DNA of 64,000 bases from Bacillota bacterium (GCA_023413135.1 JAEZQK010000094.1:4232-68231); one strand, 5' to 3'. Shown: positions 36,017 through 44,767, numbered from the stretch's first letter. Program-made: numbers and translations. Notes: generated by a model from the sequence alone, not told the origin.

Positions 36017-37678
36017 GTGAAAAAGGCGGCAAGGCAATTTCTTTCAGTGCTCGTGGTTATCATGATGTTATTGTCAATGGTACCGGCGATGGCTGAACAA
36101 GCGGCCAAGGGAACCCGTGAGGCGCAGCCCATTCCCGAAGGCGACTGGAGTGCCCCCTATACGACCGTGGTAAACATCACCACCGTCAAGGGCACCGGTA
36201 TGGACCAGGTTTTTGAAAATGGCGACGACCAGCGCAATAACCCCTGGACCCGCGCGTGGCAGGATAAGCTGGGCATCGAAGTAACCTACGACTGGATCGA
36301 CGAGGGCAACACCCAGTACCCCACCAAGCTGAACATGACCATCGCCTCCGGCAACCTGCCGGACACATTCAAGTGCAACTATGTCCAGTTCCGCCAGTTG
36401 ATGCAGGCGGGCCTTTTGATGGACATCACCGATTACTACAACAACAACACCTCCCAACGTGTTCGCGACTACGAGAAGACCGACCCGGACACCATCAAGC
36501 TGACCACCGTGGACGGCCGCATCTATGGCATCCCGGCGTACTACTACGGCATCATCGATCAGCCCAAGGATCTGTGGGTCCGCAAGGATTGGTACGAGGC
36601 GGCCGGCTCCCCGCAACTTAAGACGGTGGAGGACTTTGAGAACCTGGCCAAGAAGTTCATCGAGGAGCACGGCGGATACGGCCTGGCCATCGAGAACAAG
36701 CTGGAGAACCTGTTCATGACGGGTCCGATGTTCGGCGTATACCTGGGCAACCCGGCCAACCCCAACGCGCAGTACTTCTGGTACAAGGATGAGACCGGCC
36801 GGATCAAGGCGGGCATCGCCCACAAGGAGTTCAAGACCGCGCTGACCCACTGGGCCAAGTGGTACGAGGACGGCATCATCAGCCCGGACTTTGCCAATTT
36901 CGACGTCAACAAGATGATTCAGGACATTGTCAACGGCAAGGCCGGTATGCAGCCCCACTATCAGTGGCAGGGCTGGCACGTGGGCCCCAACCTGGTCGCT
37001 GCGCAGGGCAATGACGCCTACTTCATCCCCGTCCCGTTCCCGACCATCGACGGCTCCCAGGTGCTGGGCCAGGTCGGCTTCCCGAACAACGACATCATCG
37101 TGGTCAGCAAGACCTGCACGAACCCGGCCGCGGTCATGAAGCTGCTCAGCTTTACCGACCACGTCATGTTCGACCCCAGCACCAAGCTCACCGAGGAAGA
37201 GTTCAAAGGGTATACGGACGGCCAGCGTGAACATGTACCCGGCTCGGTGGAGATCATCGACCCGATGGCCGACATGATCCAGTTCGAGCATGTGCTCAAA
37301 GCGCTTAAGACCGGCGACACCTCAGACCTTTTTACCGCCGGTATGAAGAAGAAGTACGGCGACTCCATCAGCTGGCTGAACGAGAAGAATTCCGGCGGCC
37401 TGGGCGCGTACCTGCAGCAGGGCTTTGACGGCTGCTCGTACTACAACAGCAAGTTCCTCATCGACAACAACTTCCTGAAGAAGACCGAAATGTGGGGTCC
37501 GCCGCCCGCGGAATTCGACAAAACGGTCAACACCATCGATATCATCCTGAACGGCGTCATGGAGATCATTATGGGCGTACAGCCTGTGGAATACTATGAT
37601 GAAGTGCTCGCCAACTGGTATGCCCAGGGCGGCCAGATCATGGAAGACGCGGTCAACGCGCAGTACGGCGGCAAATAA
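36017..37678 (+). CDS. extracellular solute-binding protein, LplA type
   Basis: A 553-aa secreted protein. The signal peptide MKKAARQFLSVLVVIMMLLS ends near AMAEQA (SPase I-type). The large mature protein with NPWTRAWQDKLGIEVTYDW and IASGNLPDTFKCNYVQF is typical of LplA-like oligosaccharide-binding proteins. The start is a GTG with GGGAGGATGA upstream. It has very biased codon use (many C-ending codons) compared with neighbours, as expected for a highly expressed gene. It heads an operon with two permeases and faces the GH4 gene. Confidence 0.88.
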   Translation: MKKAARQFLSVLVVIMMLLSMVPAMAEQAAKGTREAQPIPEGDWSAPYTTVVNITTVKGTGMDQVFENGDDQRNNPWTRAWQDKLGIEVTYDWIDEGNTQYPTKLNMTIASGNLPDTFKCNYVQFRQLMQAGLLMDITDYYNNNTSQRVRDYEKTDPDTIKLTTVDGRIYGIPAYYYGIIDQPKDLWVRKDWYEAAGSPQLKTVEDFENLAKKFIEEHGGYGLAIENKLENLFMTGPMFGVYLGNPANPNAQYFWYKDETGRIKAGIAHKEFKTALTHWAKWYEDGIISPDFANFDVNKMIQDIVNGKAGMQPHYQWQGWHVGPNLVAAQGNDAYFIPVPFPTIDGSQVLGQVGFPNNDIIVVSKTCTNPAAVMKLLSFTDHVMFDPSTKLTEEEFKGYTDGQREHVPGSVEIIDPMADMIQFEHVLKALKTGDTSDLFTAGMKKKYGDSISWLNEKNSGGLGAYLQQGFDGCSYYNSKFLIDNNFLKKTEMWGPPPAEFDKTVNTIDIILNGVMEIIMGVQPVEYYDEVLANWYAQGGQIMEDAVNAQYGGK

Positions 37679-37703
37679 GGCTTAGCCGGTACGGGTAACA
37701 AAC

Positions 37704-37748
37704 AGGATTCAGCGGCGGCAAATTCGTCGCCGCTGAATCCTTTATTTT
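37704..37748 (+). terminator. hairpin with T-rich tail between binding protein and permeases
   Basis: AGGATTCAGCGGCG with its exact complement around a 10-nt loop, followed by TTTATTTT. It lies in the 83-nt gap after the binding-protein stop and just before the Shine-Dalgarno of the permease gene. It probably acts as a leaky terminator that sets a high binding-protein to permease ratio. Confidence 0.75.
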
Positions 37749-37761
37749 AGGAGGAGCGACC

Positions 37762-38655
37762 ATGATTAATCGACTGAAGAAGGACTGGCCATTTCACCTG
37801 CTGCTCCTTCCGGGCGTAATCCTGACGTTTATCTTTTCGTACCTGCCGATCTACGGAATCATCATGGCCTTCCAAGATTACAACCCGGGCCTTGGCTTCT
37901 GGGGTTCGCCCTGGGTCGGCCTGGAGAACTTTCAATTGGTCTTCTCAACGCCCCAGTTTTTAAGCTCCGTCTACAACACATTTTTTATTTCATTTTTCAA
38001 GATCTTTATTCAGACGATGTCATCCGTCGTATTCGCATTGCTGCTCAATGAACTGCGGGCAACCGGCGCGAAGCGGCTGTTTCAAACCATTGTATACATT
38101 CCGAACTTCATCTCCTGGGTCATCATGGCGGGTATCCTGATCAACCTGCTGGCATCGGACGGCATGGTGAACATGATGCTGAAGGTGATAGGTATCAAGC
38201 CGCTCCAATTCATTTCCAACCGGGGTGTGTTCCCCTGGACGATGATCCTTACCGACGTATGGAAAACATTTGGCTTTGGTACGGTGGTATACCTGGCGTC
38301 CATTACGTCCATCGATCCGGAGCTCTATGAGGCTGCCGTCATCGACGGCGCCGGCCGTTGGAAGCAAACGCTGTCCGTGACATTGCCGATGTTGTACCCG
38401 ATCATCATTCTGATGACAGTTCTTGGTTTGGGCAACGTGCTCAATGCGGGCTTTGACCAGGTATACAACCTGTACTCGCCCGCTGTCTATCCCACAGGCG
38501 ATATCATCGATACCTTCGTCTACCGCCTCGGGCTTCAGAACGGCAAGTACGCCATCGGCACCGCGGTGGGCCTGTTCAAGAGCGTTGTCTCGTGTACGCT
38601 GATTTCGCTGTCGCTGTACACTGCCTATAAATTCGCGAATTACCGCGTGTTTTAA
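37762..38655 (+). CDS. carbohydrate ABC transporter permease, LplB/YteP type
   Basis: A 297-aa membrane protein with six hydrophobic segments (first: FHLLLLPGVILTFIFSYLPI). The EAA loop is PELYEAAVIDGAGRWKQTLS, followed by NAGFDQVYNLYSPAVYPTGD, a hallmark of LplB/YteP. AGGAGG stands 7 nt before the ATG. It is 12 nt upstream of its LplC-type partner. No ATPase gene is present in the operon. Confidence 0.92.
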   Translation: MINRLKKDWPFHLLLLPGVILTFIFSYLPIYGIIMAFQDYNPGLGFWGSPWVGLENFQLVFSTPQFLSSVYNTFFISFFKIFIQTMSSVVFALLLNELRATGAKRLFQTIVYIPNFISWVIMAGILINLLASDGMVNMMLKVIGIKPLQFISNRGVFPWTMILTDVWKTFGFGTVVYLASITSIDPELYEAAVIDGAGRWKQTLSVTLPMLYPIIILMTVLGLGNVLNAGFDQVYNLYSPAVYPTGDIIDTFVYRLGLQNGKYAIGTAVGLFKSVVSCTLISLSLYTAYKFANYRVF

Positions 38656-38667
38656 GGGGGTGACGAA

Positions 38668-39555
38668 ATGAAGGTTATGACAAGGGGACAGAAGATCTTC
38701 CGTGTGTTCAATTACACATTCATTATCCTGGTATGCCTGACATGCTTCCTTCCGTTGCTCAACACGCTGGCTGTTTCATTCAGCTCACCGGCAGCTGTTT
38801 CCACCGGTAAGGTCTACTTCTGGCCCAAGGGCTTCACGGTCATGGCATACGAGTTCGCCATGCAAAACGGCAAGTTCCTGCGCGCACTATGGGTGTCTGT
38901 CATGCGCTGCCTGCTGGGCGTAGCGATTAACCTGTTCATGATGGTCACGACCGCCTACCCGCTTTCCAAGGCCAAGGAGCGGTTCGGTGCGCGCAACTAC
39001 TATATGGTATTCTATGTGATCACGATGCTGTTCGGAGGCGGCCTGATACCATACTACATTTTGGTAAACCAGCTGGGCCTGATGAACAGCATTTGGTCAT
39101 TGGTATTGCCACTGTCTGTACCTGTCTTCAACATGGTCATCCTGATGAACTTCATGCGCGGATTACCGTCTGAGCTTGAAGAGGCCGCCATGATCGACGG
39201 CGCGGGCCAGTTCCGCATATTGTTCAAGGTTATCCTTCCGGTACTGAAGCCCGCGCTGGCAACGGTCGGTTTGTTTTCTTTTGTATACCATTGGAATGAC
39301 TGGTTCACCGGTGCGCTGTTCATGCACGACCCCAAGAACTACCCGTTGCAAACCTACCTGCAGACGCTGCTGACCAACTTCAACGATATGCTGCGCCAGT
39401 CCGGCTCGGATTACTACGCCCTGCTGGCGCGCATGAACGAGCAGACAGGCCGGGCCGCGCAGCTGTTCCTCGGCCTGATACCCACGTTGATCGTGTACCC
39501 GTTCCTGCAAAAGTACTTCACAACCGGGCTGGTAATGGGCAGCGTGAAGGGCTGA
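38668..39555 (+). CDS. carbohydrate ABC transporter permease, LplC/YtcP type
   Basis: A 295-aa membrane protein. The EAA loop is SELEEAAMIDGAGQFRILFK, followed by VILPVLKP, and the ending FTTGLVMGSVKG is typical of LplC-type permeases. GGGGGTGACGAA precedes the ATG. An insertion-like stretch before the C terminus (NDMLRQSGSDYYALLARMNE) is common in this subfamily. It completes the importer with the preceding permease and the binding protein. Confidence 0.92.
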   Translation: MKVMTRGQKIFRVFNYTFIILVCLTCFLPLLNTLAVSFSSPAAVSTGKVYFWPKGFTVMAYEFAMQNGKFLRALWVSVMRCLLGVAINLFMMVTTAYPLSKAKERFGARNYYMVFYVITMLFGGGLIPYYILVNQLGLMNSIWSLVLPLSVPVFNMVILMNFMRGLPSELEEAAMIDGAGQFRILFKVILPVLKPALATVGLFSFVYHWNDWFTGALFMHDPKNYPLQTYLQTLLTNFNDMLRQSGSDYYALLARMNEQTGRAAQLFLGLIPTLIVYPFLQKYFTTGLVMGSVKG

Positions 39556-39606
39556 GTGCTGGCCTACGCCTTCCCCCTTTTTTTCCGACCCCTCAAGGAG
39601 CCTTCC

Positions 39607-41325
39607 ATGAAAAACGTGAACGGCGCACATCAAAAGAACGGTCTATCCGATCCCGCCTTTCTCCAAACCCTCATCCGCACTGCCCGCGGCCTTCAAAAGG
39701 CCGGTCTTGTCATCAAAAACTGCACATACCTGAACGTATTCACCGGGGAATGGCTGCGGGGCGACATTGCCGTATGCGGCAAGTATATCGCCGGCATCGG
39801 GGAATATGCGGGCGAAATTCAAATCGACGCCACGAACCTAACTTGCGTGCCGGGGTTCATCGACGGGCACATCCACCTGGAAAGCGCCATGGTCACGCCC
39901 CTTGAATTCGCAAGAGCGGTGATCCCCCGCGGTACCACGGCGGTGATCGCCGACCCCCACGAAATCGCCAACGTCCTGGGCACGGCGGGCATCGATTACA
40001 TGCTTTCCGCCACGGAGGACCTGCCCCTGGACGTTTTTTTCATGGTGCCCTCCTGCGTGCCGGCCACGCGCTATGACGAAAACGGTGCGACCATCAGCCT
40101 TGCGCAAACCCAAGCCTATTTGAAGCACCCCCGCGTGCTGGGCCTGGGGGAAATGATGGACTACTTAGGCGTTATAAACACCGCCCAGGATGTTCTTGGC
40201 AAGATCGCCGCCGCCCACTCCCTTTTCAAAAAGGTGGACGGCCACGCGCCCGGCCTTACCGGGAAAGACCTTGCTGCCTACATCGCCGCGGGGATAAAGA
40301 CCGACCATGAATGCGTATCGGCGGAGGAAGCGTTTGAAAAGCTCCGCCTGGGCCAGTGGATCATGGTCAGGGAAGGCACGGCTGGCAGGAATCTTGCCGC
40401 CCTTTTACCCCTGTTCCGGCCCCCGTATTCCGCCCGGTGCCTGATGGTCACCGACGACAAGCACCCAGGCGACCTCATCACCCTGGGCCACATCGACCAC
40501 ATGGTGCGCAAGGCCATCACCCTGGGGGCTAATCCGGCGGCGGCCTACACCATGGCATCCCATAACGCCGCCCAATGCTTTGGCCTTGACCGCCTTGGGG
40601 CGCTGGCGCCAGGGTATCAGGCGGATTTTCTGCTGCTTAACGATGTGGACACCGTTGCCATCCATTCCGTTTACAAGGCCGGGCTGTGTGTTTCCTCCCC
40701 CGGCCAAGGCCCCGTGCTGCCAAAAAAGCAGGATGCATCATATGCCCTTCATGCCGTACACATTGGCGATGTGACCGAAGATTCCTTCCGGCTTGGCCGG
40801 GCGAAGGTGATCGGCCTTATCCCCGGTCAGCTCACCACCACCGATGAGGGATACGCCGAGGGCATCAGCACCGCCCGGGACATCATCAAGATTGCCGTGA
40901 TCGAGCGGCACCGGGGCACGGGGCACATGGGCAAGGCCTACCTTTCGGGGTACGGCCTTCAAGCCGGCGCCATTGCCACCAGCGTGGCCCACGACGCCCA
41001 CAACCTGATTGTGGCGGGGGTAAGCGATGCGGATATGGCCCTGGCGGTCCGCCGCATCGCCCAAATGCAGGGCGGCATAGTGATTGTCCGCGATGGAAAC
41101 ATCCTGGCGGAACTTCCCCTGCCCATCGCGGGGCTTATGTGCCCCCTCCCGGCCGCAGCAGTCCGCCAGGCCCTTTCCCTGTTGATGGATGGTGCCCGCG
41201 CACTTGGCGTCTCCCCCGGCATCGACCCCTTCATGACACTCTCCTTCGTCAGCCTCCCCGTCATCCCCGCCCTGCGCCTCACCACCCGGGGCGTGGTGGA
41301 GGTGGGGAAGGATACGGTGATATAA
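39607..41325 (+). CDS. ade: adenine deaminase
   Basis: A 572-aa amidohydrolase converting adenine to hypoxanthine. Markers are the metal-binding H88-I-H90 in GFIDGHIHLES, the DPHEIANVLG motif, HAPGLTG, KTDHECVSAEEA, and MVTDDKHPGDL, which is the bacterial Ade signature. It ends with the FMTLSFVSLPVIPALRLT segment typical of the family. The ATG at 39607 is chosen because AAGGAG lies 8 nt upstream. It starts 51 nt after the permease operon and may be read from it, although its function in purine salvage is unrelated to sugar uptake. Molybdenum hydroxylase genes lie about 6 kb away. Confidence 0.93.
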   Translation: MKNVNGAHQKNGLSDPAFLQTLIRTARGLQKAGLVIKNCTYLNVFTGEWLRGDIAVCGKYIAGIGEYAGEIQIDATNLTCVPGFIDGHIHLESAMVTPLEFARAVIPRGTTAVIADPHEIANVLGTAGIDYMLSATEDLPLDVFFMVPSCVPATRYDENGATISLAQTQAYLKHPRVLGLGEMMDYLGVINTAQDVLGKIAAAHSLFKKVDGHAPGLTGKDLAAYIAAGIKTDHECVSAEEAFEKLRLGQWIMVREGTAGRNLAALLPLFRPPYSARCLMVTDDKHPGDLITLGHIDHMVRKAITLGANPAAAYTMASHNAAQCFGLDRLGALAPGYQADFLLLNDVDTVAIHSVYKAGLCVSSPGQGPVLPKKQDASYALHAVHIGDVTEDSFRLGRAKVIGLIPGQLTTTDEGYAEGISTARDIIKIAVIERHRGTGHMGKAYLSGYGLQAGAIATSVAHDAHNLIVAGVSDADMALAVRRIAQMQGGIVIVRDGNILAELPLPIAGLMCPLPAAAVRQALSLLMDGARALGVSPGIDPFMTLSFVSLPVIPALRLTTRGVVEVGKDTVI

Positions 41326-41326
41326 G

Positions 41327-41363
41327 CCGGGAAGAGGTCCTTTTGAAAAAGGACCCCTTCCCG
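41327..41363. terminator. long perfect hairpin between converging genes
   Basis: CCGGGAAG-GGTCCTTTT pairs with AAAAGGACC-CTTCCCGG (one bulge) directly after the adenine deaminase stop. It lacks a T-run but contains the A/T-rich loop. Similar stems occur at 56331 and 60261. It probably terminates both adenine deaminase and the opposing gene. Confidence 0.6.
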
Positions 41364-41389
41364 GACCCATCCCCTGAAAACTTTAATGG

Positions 41390-41896
41390 TTATTTTACAA
41401 ACAACGCCTTGAACCGCCTGGATTTTGCATAGAAAAGAACAAGCGCGATATCAATGGCCAGGTATACAACCGATATAAAGTCGATATAGTACGCTTTTTC
41501 ATATTCCGCCGAGAGCAGGGAATATAAGATGGCGGTGGCGATGTTTGTGAATAGGGCGACTGCAGCAAAGACCACAAGCAGCTTGGGGACGATTTTCTTC
41601 CGGAGCAGAAGCAGTACCAAAATCACGAGTGGATACAACGTGAAAAAAGTGACCGTCAAGAAATCGAATACGGTCGTTATGTGATACAGCAGGCTGTATT
41701 GAGGATCGCCCAAGGCGCCAAGGTACTGCCTCCCTTCGCCAAAGCAAAAGTACCAAAGCCCATCGGCATGGATGTAGATCTGCTGGATCAGGATGCCGGC
41801 GGTCACAATGAAACCTGCCCATCCAATGTAGTCCTTCCACGTTCTTTTCGAAAGTTCGGCCGGCCTTTTTTCATTCCCGGCTGGATTTGTTTCCAT
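41390..41896 (-). CDS. hypothetical four-helix membrane protein
   Basis: A 168-aa protein with four hydrophobic segments: WAGFIVTAGILIQQIYI, a long stretch around FDFLTVTFFTLYPLVILVLL, LLVVFAAVALFTNIATAILY, and FISVVYLAIDIALVLFY. I do not recognise a family, although the layout resembles small DUF2569-like proteins. GGAGGCGGTCAC precedes the ATG. A palindrome at 41909-41929 sits between the -10 (ATTATA on the plus strand at 41934) and the start, suggesting repressor control. Confidence 0.65.
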   Translation of the reverse strand: METNPAGNEKRPAELSKRTWKDYIGWAGFIVTAGILIQQIYIHADGLWYFCFGEGRQYLGALGDPQYSLLYHITTVFDFLTVTFFTLYPLVILVLLLLRKKIVPKLLVVFAAVALFTNIATAILYSLLSAEYEKAYYIDFISVVYLAIDIALVLFYAKSRRFKALFVK

Positions 41897-41908
41897 GTGA
41901 CCGCCTCC

Positions 41909-41929
41909 GTAACAAATTTTGTTTGTTAC
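41909..41929. promoter_or_regulatory. palindromic operator GTAACAAA-N5-TTTGTTAC
   Basis: Two perfect 8-bp arms, 13 nt upstream of the membrane-protein start and immediately downstream of its TATAAT. The form resembles TetR-type operators; no TetR gene is in the window. Confidence 0.5.
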
Positions 41930-41974
41930 GTTTATTATATTCCAATTTAGACAATATTTCCACCTGATTTAATG

Positions 41975-42196
41975 TTACTTATCCTTATATACTTCCGTAT
42001 AGTTTTTCTCCCTATCGGGCGTCCAGAAACCGCCGTGCTCCCATTCCGCCTGCTTTTTGCAGATCATTTCATATTGCTGTTCCAAGGTATCCCGCATGGG
42101 CGCAAGAAGCAGCGGGTTATTCCTGTGCGCGGTGACATCCGCCTTCAAATTCTCCAAAGCTTCCATCTGCATCTTTTGATATTGTTCCCTCGTCAT
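41975..42196 (-). CDS. small hypothetical soluble protein
   Basis: A 73-aa, highly charged helical protein (MTREQYQKMQMEALENLKAD, then WEHGGFWTPDREKNY). The ATG at 42196 follows AAAGGGGTG at good spacing. I do not recognise it. It lies alone between two unrelated small genes. Confidence 0.55.
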   Translation of the reverse strand: MTREQYQKMQMEALENLKADVTAHRNNPLLLAPMRDTLEQQYEMICKKQAEWEHGGFWTPDREKNYTEVYKDK

Positions 42197-42367
42197 GCAA
42201 ACACCCCTTTCATTCCCATACAGTATGTCCAAAAGGAAATTGCTGTAATCTGCTCAACGCCTGCGCATGCTAGCGGCAGCACAATTTCCCAATGAAGGCT
42301 TTTCATTGGCTGGATAGGCCGGCTCTGTTTGTTTCAGACTATTTTCAAAATGAAGGAGGGCTTTATT

Positions 42368-42817
42368 ATGGAACAGCACATCCCACCCACCACATTGCGC
42401 GTAGGCCTACATACAGATCCCGTGGTGAACAGCGAAATACGGGAAAAAACCATCAATGATCTCCGCTCCGTCCAGGATGCCAATGTGGACGTGATCAACC
42501 ATAGGCTGCGCAAACTGGAACAGGAATGGGACATGGATCGCGTGTTGGAAACCAGCGCGTCGGCCTTTGCCGTGGCCGGTACGATGCTGGGCTTTTCGCG
42601 GGGCAAAAAGTGGTTCCTGCTCACAGGCGCCGCGGGCGGCTTTTTGCTGCTGCACGCCATCAAAGGCTGGTGCCCGCCCATGCCTCTGTTCCGCCGGCTC
42701 GGCGTTCGCACCAGCGATGAAATCGCCAATGAAAGAATGGTGCTTAAGATGATGCGCAGGGACTTTGAGCATCTTCCACAGGACGCGCGGGAGATGATGC
42801 GGATTGCGGAACAATGA
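42368..42817 (+). CDS. small membrane protein, DUF2892/YgaP-like
   Basis: A 149-aa protein. The N-terminal half (about residues 1-60) is soluble and charged. Two short hydrophobic segments follow (SASAFAVAGTMLGFSRG and WFLLTGAAGGFLLLHAIKGW), then the Cys-containing turn GWCPPMPLFRRLGVRTSDEI that is characteristic of DUF2892 and YgaP membrane domains. The C-terminal tail (DFEHLPQDAREMMRIAEQ) is helical. AAGGAGGG precedes the ATG at 42368. The function of the family is mostly unknown, with some members being sulfurtransferase partners. No rhodanese domain is present. Confidence 0.6.
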   Translation: MEQHIPPTTLRVGLHTDPVVNSEIREKTINDLRSVQDANVDVINHRLRKLEQEWDMDRVLETSASAFAVAGTMLGFSRGKKWFLLTGAAGGFLLLHAIKGWCPPMPLFRRLGVRTSDEIANERMVLKMMRRDFEHLPQDAREMMRIAEQ

Positions 42818-42864
42818 GCCGGCGGCCTGATATATAACTTGGGCTCCAAACGCATTCGCGTGCA

Positions 42865-43956
42865 CTACATGGCGGCACGGTCCTGCTTCTTCATCTTTTT
42901 CACATAAGCGTTTGCAGCCTCATACAAAGCGCTTTCCTCCATACCCAGCAGCCTTCCGAAGTATTTGCGCAGTACGGGAACGAACACCTTGTAGGAGACG
43001 GCAATGCACAGCAGAGCATAAAGAAGCGTTATCAAAGGCGTATCGAGATTTACAGACAGACCCAGCATTGCAAATACCGATTGCAGTATGTTCTTCGTAA
43101 CAAATTCCAACCCGCAAAGCGCCAGGGTCGCCTTTCCAATATTCCTGAACAGACTTTTCCTGTCAAGCAAAAAAGCCAGCTGAATATTGGCATACAGGAT
43201 GATGGATGTATTGAAAACAGTGAACAAAGCCTCCGCCTGAATGGACAGCGGAAGGTCCAATACTTTTAGCGTCAGGTACAGGCTGCCATACAGGTATGTC
43301 TTGACCGTTATCCAAAACGATATCAGCGCCAAAACGATGTAAACAAGCCTGCCTTTGAATTGGAAGTACTCATATCTGTATTTGTTGATGCCCGAAAAAC
43401 ATATGTTTCCCAAAGCATAATAGACAAGGTATATAAGCGCGCTGTCCACATTCCAGAACCAGGCAGGCTGCTTCATTTGGAAAAAGCATGCCGGTACCAA
43501 GGATACCGCAAGGACGATCCACTTTCTTTTTGTGATCATCAGGATCAGCCTATGCAATACCGATACAACAAACAGGCATGAAAAGAACCACAGGCTTGAA
43601 TGGAGAAGCGTATTCCTAACCGCGAATACATACCTTTGCAATTCATACTGCAGTTGATCTGCCGCCAAATCATACTGTATGGCATGCATTAAAACAGACA
43701 GCACCACAAACGTAAAATACGGCACCATGAGCTTTTGAAACTTCTTTTTGACAAAGGAAAAGAACGTTTCCCCATCCTTGCTGTCTGCAAAAAAGCCGGA
43801 CACAAAGAAGAACAGGGGTACATGGTATGTATAGACGAAAGGATACAGTTTCCCTGCTTTCTCCCCAAAATGACCCAGATAGATCGCGAAAATGCCCAGG
43901 AATTTCAAAACATCGACCCATGGAACGCGTGTGTCCCTGGCGGCATTCCTGTTCAT
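42865..43956 (-). CDS. acyltransferase family 3 membrane protein
   Basis: A 363-aa integral membrane protein with about ten hydrophobic segments. It has the Acyltransferase_3 opening VPWVDVLKFLGIFAIYLGHF, in which the conserved His of the active site (GH) is present, and YHVPLFFFVSGFF, the second conserved motif. Such enzymes transfer acyl, mostly acetyl, groups to surface polysaccharides or lipids. It stands alone; the acceptor cannot be inferred. Confidence 0.85.
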   Translation of the reverse strand: MNRNAARDTRVPWVDVLKFLGIFAIYLGHFGEKAGKLYPFVYTYHVPLFFFVSGFFADSKDGETFFSFVKKKFQKLMVPYFTFVVLSVLMHAIQYDLAADQLQYELQRYVFAVRNTLLHSSLWFFSCLFVVSVLHRLILMITKRKWIVLAVSLVPACFFQMKQPAWFWNVDSALIYLVYYALGNICFSGINKYRYEYFQFKGRLVYIVLALISFWITVKTYLYGSLYLTLKVLDLPLSIQAEALFTVFNTSIILYANIQLAFLLDRKSLFRNIGKATLALCGLEFVTKNILQSVFAMLGLSVNLDTPLITLLYALLCIAVSYKVFVPVLRKYFGRLLGMEESALYEAANAYVKKMKKQDRAAM

Positions 43957-44137
43957 TGAATTTCCTTTCTATGATGGCTTTAAGGATACTGCTGCCGCCT
44001 TGCAATGCATGAAAGGCTCCCAACCTAGTGTTCTTCCGTATGTATCATTGTATGTATGGCTCTTGTGGGAAGCTTCCATTATAAAGGCCGGGCGAGAGCC
44101 CGCAGGTAAACCATTGGTTTATTTTCCAAAAAGGGGA

Positions 44138-44166
44138 TTGCCAGGTGGAATTAAGTATGATAAGAT
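44138..44166 (+). promoter_or_regulatory. promoter of the 30-codon small gene
   Basis: TTGCCA, exactly 17 nt, TAAGAT. Predicted transcription begins about 25 nt before the small-gene ATG. Confidence 0.65.
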
Positions 44167-44198
44167 ATTCACGATTTTGAAAGAAAGGAGGTGCACGC

Positions 44199-44291
44199 AT
44201 GGTTTTCTTGTTTGAAAGGTTCAAATCCGCACAACAAAATAACTTTGGCAAGAAGCCGTGTACTGTACCTCTGTCCATATCAGCGGGATAA
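44199..44291 (+). CDS. 30-aa small protein with complete expression signals
   Basis: ATG preceded by AAAGGAGG at ideal spacing, an open frame of 30 codons (MVFLFERFKS..., ending PLSISAG), and a strong terminator 19 nt after the stop. A near-consensus promoter lies upstream. The peptide is basic with an amphipathic hydrophobic start. It matches nothing I recognise. An RNA function for this short transcript (about 175 nt) is an alternative. Confidence 0.45.
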   Translation: MVFLFERFKSAQQNNFGKKPCTVPLSISAG

Positions 44292-44309
44292 TTTTCGTTG
44301 TCCCTTTCG

Positions 44310-44351
44310 GCGGCGGTATGACGTGCAGTGCATACCGCCGCTTTTTGTTTT
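44310..44351 (+). terminator. rho-independent terminator after the small gene
   Basis: Perfect 11-bp stem GCGGCGGTATG/CATACCGCCGC with a 10-nt loop, then TTTTTGTTTT. Confidence 0.85.
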
Positions 44352-44370
44352 GTCAGAAAGGATGATATAT

Positions 44371-44592
44371 GTGATTTGCTCTTTGGGAACAAGAATTCAA
44401 TCCCTTCGCCGTGCGCAGGGAATCACACAGGCGCAGCTTGCCAGAAAGCTTGGCATAACGGCTCCAGCCATATCCAAGTGGGAACGCGACATCGCGTACC
44501 CGGATATCATGCTGCTTTACCCGCTGTCAAAAACCCTTTGCATATCGCTGGATATGCTGCTTTCACCCACCTTTACAATAAACGGGAGTTGA
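44371..44592 (+). CDS. small XRE-family helix-turn-helix protein
   Basis: A 73-aa protein that is nearly all HTH_3 domain: GTRIQSLRRAQGITQAQLAR, KLGITAPAISKWERDIAYPD, ending with SLDMLLSP. A GTG at 44371 is favoured because AGAAAGG lies 9 nt upstream; an ATG 9 nt earlier abuts that site. It lies just after the small-gene terminator and may form an operon with the 53-aa protein that starts 6 nt after its stop. Confidence 0.75.
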   Translation: MICSLGTRIQSLRRAQGITQAQLARKLGITAPAISKWERDIAYPDIMLLYPLSKTLCISLDMLLSPTFTINGS

Positions 44593-44598
44593 TTTTTT

Positions 44599-44760
44599 AT
44601 GAGAAAATTGCAGGCTCTTTTCAAGCGCCTCTTCAAAGCGAATTCTGCAGAAAAGGAATTTCTTGCATATAGCAGGGAGATACAAGAGGCCAATCTAAAA
44701 AGAAACGAAGTCATGTTTTGGATCTACGATATCGGCAGGTATGGCCCCTTTAGCAAGTAA
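44599..44760 (+). CDS. 53-aa hypothetical protein downstream of the XRE gene
   Basis: The ATG at 44599 follows CGGGAG and comes 6 nt after the XRE stop. The protein is basic and helical (MRKLQALFKRLFKANSAEKE..., ending DIGRYGPFSK). I do not recognise it. Tight coupling to the XRE gene suggests a paired product. Confidence 0.45.
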   Translation: MRKLQALFKRLFKANSAEKEFLAYSREIQEANLKRNEVMFWIYDIGRYGPFSK

Positions 44761-44767
44761 TGGAAAA

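Noticed and set aside
36074..37291. Long open frame of 405 codons antisense to the binding-protein gene
   Set aside because: It is a by-product of the strongly biased codon use of the plus-strand gene (C-ending codons give open antisense frames). The translation is V/G/H/D-rich without a signal or motif, and no binding site precedes its start.
39556..39606. Possible purine riboswitch ahead of adenine deaminase
   Set aside because: Only about 50 bases separate the genes, too few for a purine aptamer, and no conserved core or terminator/antiterminator pair is visible.
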